A DNA stretch of 15,245 nt from an uncultured Flavobacteriales bacterium. Lineage in GTDB: Bacteria > Bacteroidota > Bacteroidia > Flavobacteriales > Vicingaceae. The stretch is taken from positions 1 through 15,245 of the forward strand of contig CAJXFJ010000005.1 in assembly GCA_913052515.1 (NCBI GenBank), read 5' to 3'. A model generated the notes under the pieces. It saw nothing but the letters and a program-made list of their open reading frames with translations, was not told the origin of the DNA and searched no databases. This document shows positions 8,026 through 15,245 of the stretch, one piece after another. Made by a program: the position numbers and the translations under genes. Every line of letters starts with the position of its first letter. Position 1 is the stretch's first letter.

Positions 8026-8190
8026 ATGTTTACAGCAGGTTTTTTATTGTTTTTAGCCATTTTTTCTTTGGCATTTTGGGTGTTGATTTTCTTATCTGCT
8101 TTTGCCCTACCTTATTCGATTACCATGTATGTAGTTGAAAAATTGAAAGGTGGCAAGCATTCTAAAGAAGAAACAGAAGAAGCAGCTTAA
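8026..8190 (+). CDS. Small single-pass membrane protein (54 residues)
   Basis: An ATG at 8026 opens a 54-codon frame ending in TAA. The product begins MFTAGFLLFLAIFSLAFWVL, has one long hydrophobic segment (about residues 4-30), and then a charged tail (KLKGGKHSKEETEEAA) rich in Lys and Glu. This is a clear membrane-anchor layout with a likely cytoplasmic C-terminus. I do not recognise a family. It fills the otherwise empty space between divergent fumC and convergent arsC, and its TAA overlaps the arsC stop in the shared bases TTAA. TAAAATTG at 7996-8003 resembles a -7 element with one mismatch, 22 nt before the ATG, but without a well-spaced upstream TTTG. The ordered hydrophobic-to-charged composition and the fit into the gap support a real gene. 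No function can be assigned. Confidence 0.62.
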   Translation: MFTAGFLLFLAIFSLAFWVLIFLSAFALPYSITMYVVEKLKGGKHSKEETEEAA

Positions 8191-8525
8191 AAAAGCTCTT
8201 TCACTCTTTCCGGAGGTCTTCCAATAACAGCCTTATTTCCATTTACTACAATTGGTCGTTCGATTAATTTTGGATTTTCAATCATAATTTCAATCCATTC
8301 TTCCGGAGAAAACGCTTTTCCTTTGAATTTCTCTTTGTAAACAGCCTCTCCTTTTCTTAACAATTCTTCTGCTTGCATATTTAACTTGGCTAACAATTGT
8401 TTCAATTCCTCAGCTGTCGGAACTTCTTTCAAGTATTCTACAATTTCAACGTCTTTGCCTTCTTCTTTAAGAATAGCAAGCGTTTCTCTGCTTTTTGTAC
8501 AACGCGGGTTGTGGTAAATTTTCAT
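8187..8525 (-). CDS. arsC: ArsC-family arsenate reductase (glutaredoxin-coupled type)
   Basis: This 112-residue thioredoxin-fold protein begins MKIYHNPRCTKSRETL, with a single nucleophilic Cys (C9) in the HNPxC loop. R57, R90 (in ERPIVV) and R103 (in IGRPPERV) line up by spacing with the three anion-binding arginines of E. coli ArsC (R60, R94, R107), so it has the residues needed to reduce arsenate to arsenite using glutathione and glutaredoxin. It is shorter than E. coli ArsC (141 residues), closer in size to the YffB/Spx-like members, so another thiol-redox role is possible. No arsR, arsB or acr3 gene is nearby. It lies 15 bp after prfB on the same strand, so it is probably read from the prfB promoter rather than from an arsenic-responsive one. 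Its stop overlaps that of the convergent small gene. Confidence 0.88.
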   Translation of the reverse strand: MKIYHNPRCTKSRETLAILKEEGKDVEIVEYLKEVPTAEELKQLLAKLNMQAEELLRKGEAVYKEKFKGKAFSPEEWIEIMIENPKLIERPIVVNGNKAVIGRPPERVKELF

Positions 8526-8540
8526 TCTATATTTAAAGTT

Positions 8541-9647
8541 TTATTGGTGTTTCTTATTGGTTCCTGAGCCGTACTCCATCAAAAATGCTTTTATAAACTC
8601 ATCCAAACCTCCATTCATCACATCATCCACATTGGAAGATTCATGATTGGTTCTCACATCTTTTACCATTTTATAAGGATGCATCACGTAGTTTCTAATT
8701 TGAGAACCCCATTCTATTTTCTTTTTATCGGCTTCAATTTCTGCACGTTTTTCCTCTCGCTTTCGCATTTCAATCTCAAACAATTGAGATTTTAATAGTT
8801 GCATTGCTTTTTCTTTATTAGCTAATTGCGAACGAGACTCGGTGTTATCAATGACAATCCCACTAGGCTTGTGATGCAAACGAACTCCAGTTTCTACCTT
8901 GTTTACATTCTGACCACCAGCACCTCCTGAACGGAAAGTATCCCAACTAATATCCGCAGGGTTAACTTCAATTTCTATGCTATCGTCAACCAAAGGATAA
9001 ACATAAACCGAAGCAAAAGAGGTATGACGTTTGGCGTTTGAATCAAATGGAGAAATACGAACCAAACGATGTACTCCATTTTCACCCTTTAAGTAACCAA
9101 AGGCAAACTCCCCTTCAAATTCAAGGGTTACTGTTTTTATTCCCGCAACATCGCCTTCTTGGTGATCTAGCTCTTTGATGTTCATGCCATTTTTTTCTCC
9201 CCACATCAAATACATTCTCATCAGCATTGAAGCCCAGTCACAACTTTCTGTTCCACCTGCTCCAGCAGTAATTTGTAAGACGGCATTTAGAGAGTCTTCT
9301 TCTGCACTTAGCATATTTTTAAACTCCAAATCCTCTACTCCTTCTTCAGCCTTTTCAAAAGCTTGCATAACCTCAGCTTCCGTTGCCCCTTCTTCTTTGT
9401 AAAAATCATATAACACTTCAAGGTCATCTACCAAGCCTTTTACTTGGTCATACCCATCTGTCCAAATTTTTTTATTTCTAATCTGTCTTAAAATAACTTC
9501 CGCTTCTTTGGGATTATCCCAAAATTCAGGCAAATGTGTACGTTGTTCCTCTTGGTCAATTTCAATCTTTAAATCTTCAATGTTTAAATATCCTTTTAAA
9601 GCTTCCACTCTAGTGGCCAGACCTTTTATTTGTTCTTGTGTAATCAT
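8541..9647 (-). CDS. prfB: Peptide chain release factor 2
   Basis: RF2 recognises UAA and UGA stop codons and triggers peptide release on the ribosome. The 368-residue protein has the SPF stop-recognition motif at 199-201 ([15 protein letters not shown]) and the catalytic GGQ at 244-246 in [12 protein letters not shown]; the Gln is normally methylated by PrmC. Ser240 stands where E. coli K-12 has Thr246. SPF rather than PxT makes it RF2, not RF1. In most bacteria prfB carries an in-frame UGA and needs a +1 frameshift near codon 25. Here the matching place reads TAT TTA AAC (Y20-L21-N22, bases 9590-9582) with no UGA, so the gene is read straight through. arsC follows at 15 bp. A -7-like element lies only 7 nt before the ATG. 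Confidence 0.96.
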   Translation of the reverse strand: MITQEQIKGLATRVEALKGYLNIEDLKIEIDQEEQRTHLPEFWDNPKEAEVILRQIRNKKIWTDGYDQVKGLVDDLEVLYDFYKEEGATEAEVMQAFEKAEEGVEDLEFKNMLSAEEDSLNAVLQITAGAGGTESCDWASMLMRMYLMWGEKNGMNIKELDHQEGDVAGIKTVTLEFEGEFAFGYLKGENGVHRLVRISPFDSNAKRHTSFASVYVYPLVDDSIEIEVNPADISWDTFRSGGAGGQNVNKVETGVRLHHKPSGIVIDNTESRSQLANKEKAMQLLKSQLFEIEMRKREEKRAEIEADKKKIEWGSQIRNYVMHPYKMVKDVRTNHESSNVDDVMNGGLDEFIKAFLMEYGSGTNKKHQ

Positions 9648-9654
9648 GAGTGCC

Positions 9655-9662
9655 CAAAGTTA
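9655..9662 (-). promoter_or_regulatory. Possible -7 element of prfB (TAACTTTG), very short leader
   Basis: Minus-strand TAACTTTG matches TAnnTTTG at all fixed positions and ends 7 nt before the prfB ATG. Transcription would begin about at the start codon, giving an almost leaderless mRNA. No TTTG is found 17-23 nt upstream, which lowers confidence. Confidence 0.3.
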
Positions 9663-9706
9663 ATTTTTCCAATTTTAATTCTACTGATTTCATGCTTTTG
9701 CACGAC

Positions 9707-9724
9707 TTTTGATATTCATCAAAA
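9707..9724. repeat. Dyad repeat TTTTGATATTCATCAAAA in the prfB/exported-protein divergent gap
   Basis: TTTTGAT (9707-9713) and ATCAAAA (9718-9724) form a perfect 7-bp inverted repeat around ATTC. It lies in the 96-bp divergent intergenic region, 19 nt before the ATG of the exported protein gene. It could be a protein-binding dyad or a weak leader hairpin; AT-rich dyads of this size also arise by chance. Confidence 0.3.
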
Positions 9725-9743
9725 AATCAATCAACCAAGAACA

Positions 9744-10226
9744 ATGAAAAATCCAATTATTAGCCTGAGTCTAGCTCTATTTTTTAGCTTCATTATCACT
9801 TCTTCAGCAAGTGCACAAAATCAGCAGTATAAAATAATAACAACTGTAGAATCTATAGTTCCCATGGGACTTGGACGTTCACGTATTATTGAAGAAAATG
9901 AAGATGTAGAAGTTGAAGAATTTGCAACTGAACGAACAGATGGCAAGAAGACTAGTCAAGGAAAGGTGAAAAGAAAAGAATTAAAAATTGACAATTTCAC
10001 CGAAACTAAATTGTTGAACTTTTACAGTGGAGTTGGTTTAAACTTTCAAAACATTGCATCAAACGACGCCATGATTTCAGCGATGCTTACGGAAATGGCG
10101 GCTGAAGGATGGGAGCTATTTACAGTTGTAAGCGGAGTCGAAAGTGACTCAGGAAATGGGGACGGTAAAGGCATTTTTATTACCAGATATGTTTTTCGTA
10201 AAACGGTTGATGAAAGCACGAACTAA
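9744..10226 (+). CDS. Exported protein of unknown function with DUF4177-like C-terminus
   Basis: I chose the ATG at 9744 because it gives a clean signal peptide: MKNP, a hydrophobic core (IISLSLALFFSFIITS) and SASA-Q, with cleavage likely after A24. An upstream in-frame ATG at 9630 would overlap the divergent prfB start and spoil the signal. The mature part of about 136 residues begins QNQQYKIITTVESIVPMGLG, has a Glu-rich stretch (EENEDVEVEEF, 50-60) and a basic stretch (GKKTSQGKVKRK), and ends with MAAEGWELFTVV...GIFITRYVFRK. The GWEL...Y-x-F-x-R pattern resembles DUF4177 proteins, where it forms the last strands of a small alpha/beta fold. The function is unknown; it is probably periplasmic or surface-located. 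It starts 96 bp from divergent prfB and is followed 56 bp later by recQ. Confidence 0.82.
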   Translation: MKNPIISLSLALFFSFIITSSASAQNQQYKIITTVESIVPMGLGRSRIIEENEDVEVEEFATERTDGKKTSQGKVKRKELKIDNFTETKLLNFYSGVGLNFQNIASNDAMISAMLTEMAAEGWELFTVVSGVESDSGNGDGKGIFITRYVFRKTVDESTN

Positions 10227-10245
10227 AATTAGTTTTCAATAAGTA

Positions 10246-10275
10246 TTTGGAATTTCGGTTTAACCGCTACCTTTA
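10246..10275 (+). promoter_or_regulatory. Candidate recQ promoter, TTTG-N18-TACCTTTA, with internal palindrome
   Basis: TTTG at 10246-10249 and TACCTTTA at 10268-10275 are 18 nt apart, close to the Bacteroidota -33/-7 pattern TTTG-N19-TAnnTTTG, with one mismatch at the last base. The palindrome CGGTTTAACCG (10256-10266) lies between the elements, where a repressor could act. The -7 element ends 7 nt before the recQ ATG, implying a very short or absent leader. Confidence 0.38.
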
Positions 10276-10282
10276 TATTTAG

Positions 10283-14222
<3,940 letters not shown>

Positions 14223-14274
14223 CTAAATTATAAATTCACTCTCATTAAGGCTATCTTTAGGCTCACTTTTGACT

Positions 14275-15245
14275 ATGAAATTTACAGAACGATACGCCAA
14301 ATTATTCCAATACCTTTTACCTAGTCCGTTTACCATTGCCATTTTACTAAGCTTGGTAACCTTTACGATTACATTGTTTTTTACAGAAGGCAATGCTGAT
14401 AGCATTGGTGGGCATGCCCTAGAGATTCTTTCTTATTGGGAAGAAGGTTTGTGGCAAAAAGGACTGATGGTATTTGCCATGCAAATGATGCTCATCTTAG
14501 TATTGGGTCATGTTTTAGCCTTAAGTCTACTAGCTACTAAAGTAATTCGAAAGATGCTGACTTATACCCAAAATACTGCAAGTGCTGCATTTTGGGTCTG
14601 TTTGTTAACCCTACTTGTCGCTTTGTTTAATTGGGGCCTAGGCTTGATTTTTGGAGCCATTTTCGCACGTAAAGTGGCTGAAGAAGCGAGAGAAAAAGGA
14701 ATGAAACTAAATTACCCGCTGATTGGCGCAGCAGGCTATTCTGGTTTAATGGTATGGCATGGCGGCATTAGTGGTTCCTCACTTGCAAAAGTTGCAGAAG
14801 CAGGCCATTTAAAAGATATGATGAAGGGAATTATTGCGGATGAACAGCTGCTTTTACTTCCTAATCAAATTTCATTTTCTGAAACAGTTTTCTCAAGCAT
14901 GAATGTTTATAGTAGTTTCATGGTTGTCCTGCTACTTCCGCTACTGTTGTACTTCATAGGTAAAAAGAGTAAAAACTCTCCATTACCTGAGTTCATTAAA
15001 AATGATAAAATTGAAAAAACCACTGCCATTGTTGGAGCAGAGCGATTGGATAATTCCAAAGTTCTATCGAGCATTTTAGGATTAGTTATCATTGGCTTTG
15101 CCTTATACAAAGCTTTTATAACTGAGAACTCAAGTAGTTTTTCGTTTATAACACCCAATTATTTAAACTTTTTACTTCTTGGTCTAGGTATTCTATTGCA
15201 CGGAAACTTTAACCATTTTCTTAAAGCAGTAAATGAGGCCATTGG
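14275..15245 (+). CDS. atoE: AtoE-type short-chain fatty acid transporter, 3'-truncated by window edge
   Basis: An open frame from ATG 14275 runs off the window after 323 codons. It is a polytopic membrane protein with many hydrophobic segments, beginning MKFTERYAKLFQYLLPSPFT. Family-typical segments include NWGLGLIFGAIFARKVAEEA, the strongly characteristic GLMVWHGGISGSS (about 158-170) and, near the edge, LNFLLLGLGILLHG. These match the short-chain fatty acid transporter family (AtoE, TIGR00366), thought to import acetoacetate or short fatty acids such as butyrate. About 100-130 residues should be missing. Full-length genes of this kind often sit near CoA-transferase (atoDA) genes, which would lie to the right and cannot be seen. 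A 73-bp divergent gap with ligA contains TATCTTTA (14252-14259), a one-mismatch -7 candidate without a clear partner. Confidence 0.93.
   Translation, partial: MKFTERYAKLFQYLLPSPFTIAILLSLVTFTITLFFTEGNADSIGGHALEILSYWEEGLWQKGLMVFAMQMMLILVLGHVLALSLLATKVIRKMLTYTQNTASAAFWVCLLTLLVALFNWGLGLIFGAIFARKVAEEAREKGMKLNYPLIGAAGYSGLMVWHGGISGSSLAKVAEAGHLKDMMKGIIADEQLLLLPNQISFSETVFSSMNVYSSFMVVLLLPLLLYFIGKKSKNSPLPEFIKNDKIEKTTAIVGAERLDNSKVLSSILGLVIIGFALYKAFITENSSSFSFITPNYLNFLLLGLGILLHGNFNHFLKAVNEAI

Noticed and set aside
8184..8197. AGCTT-AAAA-AAGCT as a terminator between the small membrane gene and arsC
   Set aside because: Only 5 bp of weak stem and no suitable T tract after it on either strand.
9630..9743. 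ATG at 9630 as the start of the exported protein
   Set aside because: It overlaps the prfB start region and puts a 38-residue extension before a complete signal peptide.
10221..10234. AACTA-AAAT-TAGTT at the end of the exported protein gene as a terminator
   Set aside because: Five bp with a single G-C pair and no long T tract; too weak to call.

Overview
The window reads as a chromosomal segment of an AT-rich member of the Bacteroidota, most likely Flavobacteriales. The evidence is the style of the proteins (a RecQ with a displaced zinc module, a BNR/Ycf48-like lipoprotein, an SprT-like gene next to manC, a SulP permease with a short divergent STAS domain), the lack of clear Shine-Dalgarno sequences, and a few TAnnTTTG-type -7 elements typical of Bacteroidota sigma factors. 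The assignment rests on recognition by eye, not on a search. Coding density is very high: no gene-free stretch exceeds 100 bases. There are no rRNA or tRNA genes, CRISPR arrays, insertion sequences or other signs of recent transfer.

Layout. (1) Bases 3-3437, plus strand: the 3' part of feoB (ferrous iron transporter, cut by the window edge), an SprT-like zinc metalloprotease gene whose ATG directly follows the feoB stop, and manC (GDP-mannose synthesis). (2) Bases 3446-7947, minus strand, read right to left: fumC, a BNR-repeat lipoprotein, a 107-residue exported or membrane-anchored protein of unknown function, and a SulP anion permease. A strong intrinsic terminator follows fumC and abuts the start codon of the lipoprotein gene. 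(3) Bases 8026-8190, plus strand: a 54-codon single-pass membrane protein gene. (4) Bases 8187-9647, minus strand: prfB (release factor 2, without the usual frameshift site) followed by arsC. (5) Bases 9744-12199, plus strand: an exported 160-residue protein with a DUF4177-like end, then recQ. (6) Bases 12156-14201, minus strand: ligA, which overlaps recQ tail to tail by 44 bases. (7) Bases 14275-15245, plus strand: the 5' part of an AtoE-type short-chain fatty acid transporter, running off the window.

The genes are mostly housekeeping functions (iron uptake, TCA cycle, translation termination, DNA repair and replication, nucleotide-sugar synthesis, anion and short-chain fatty acid transport) and do not form one pathway. 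I found no clear new defence or biosynthetic system. What merits a second look is regulatory and architectural: an 11-bp inverted repeat that could pair the SulP start codon with the stop region of the gene upstream; a terminator touching the next gene's start codon; three convergent junctions with almost no spacing; an overlooked small membrane protein; and promoter-like elements only 7 nt from the recQ and prfB start codons.
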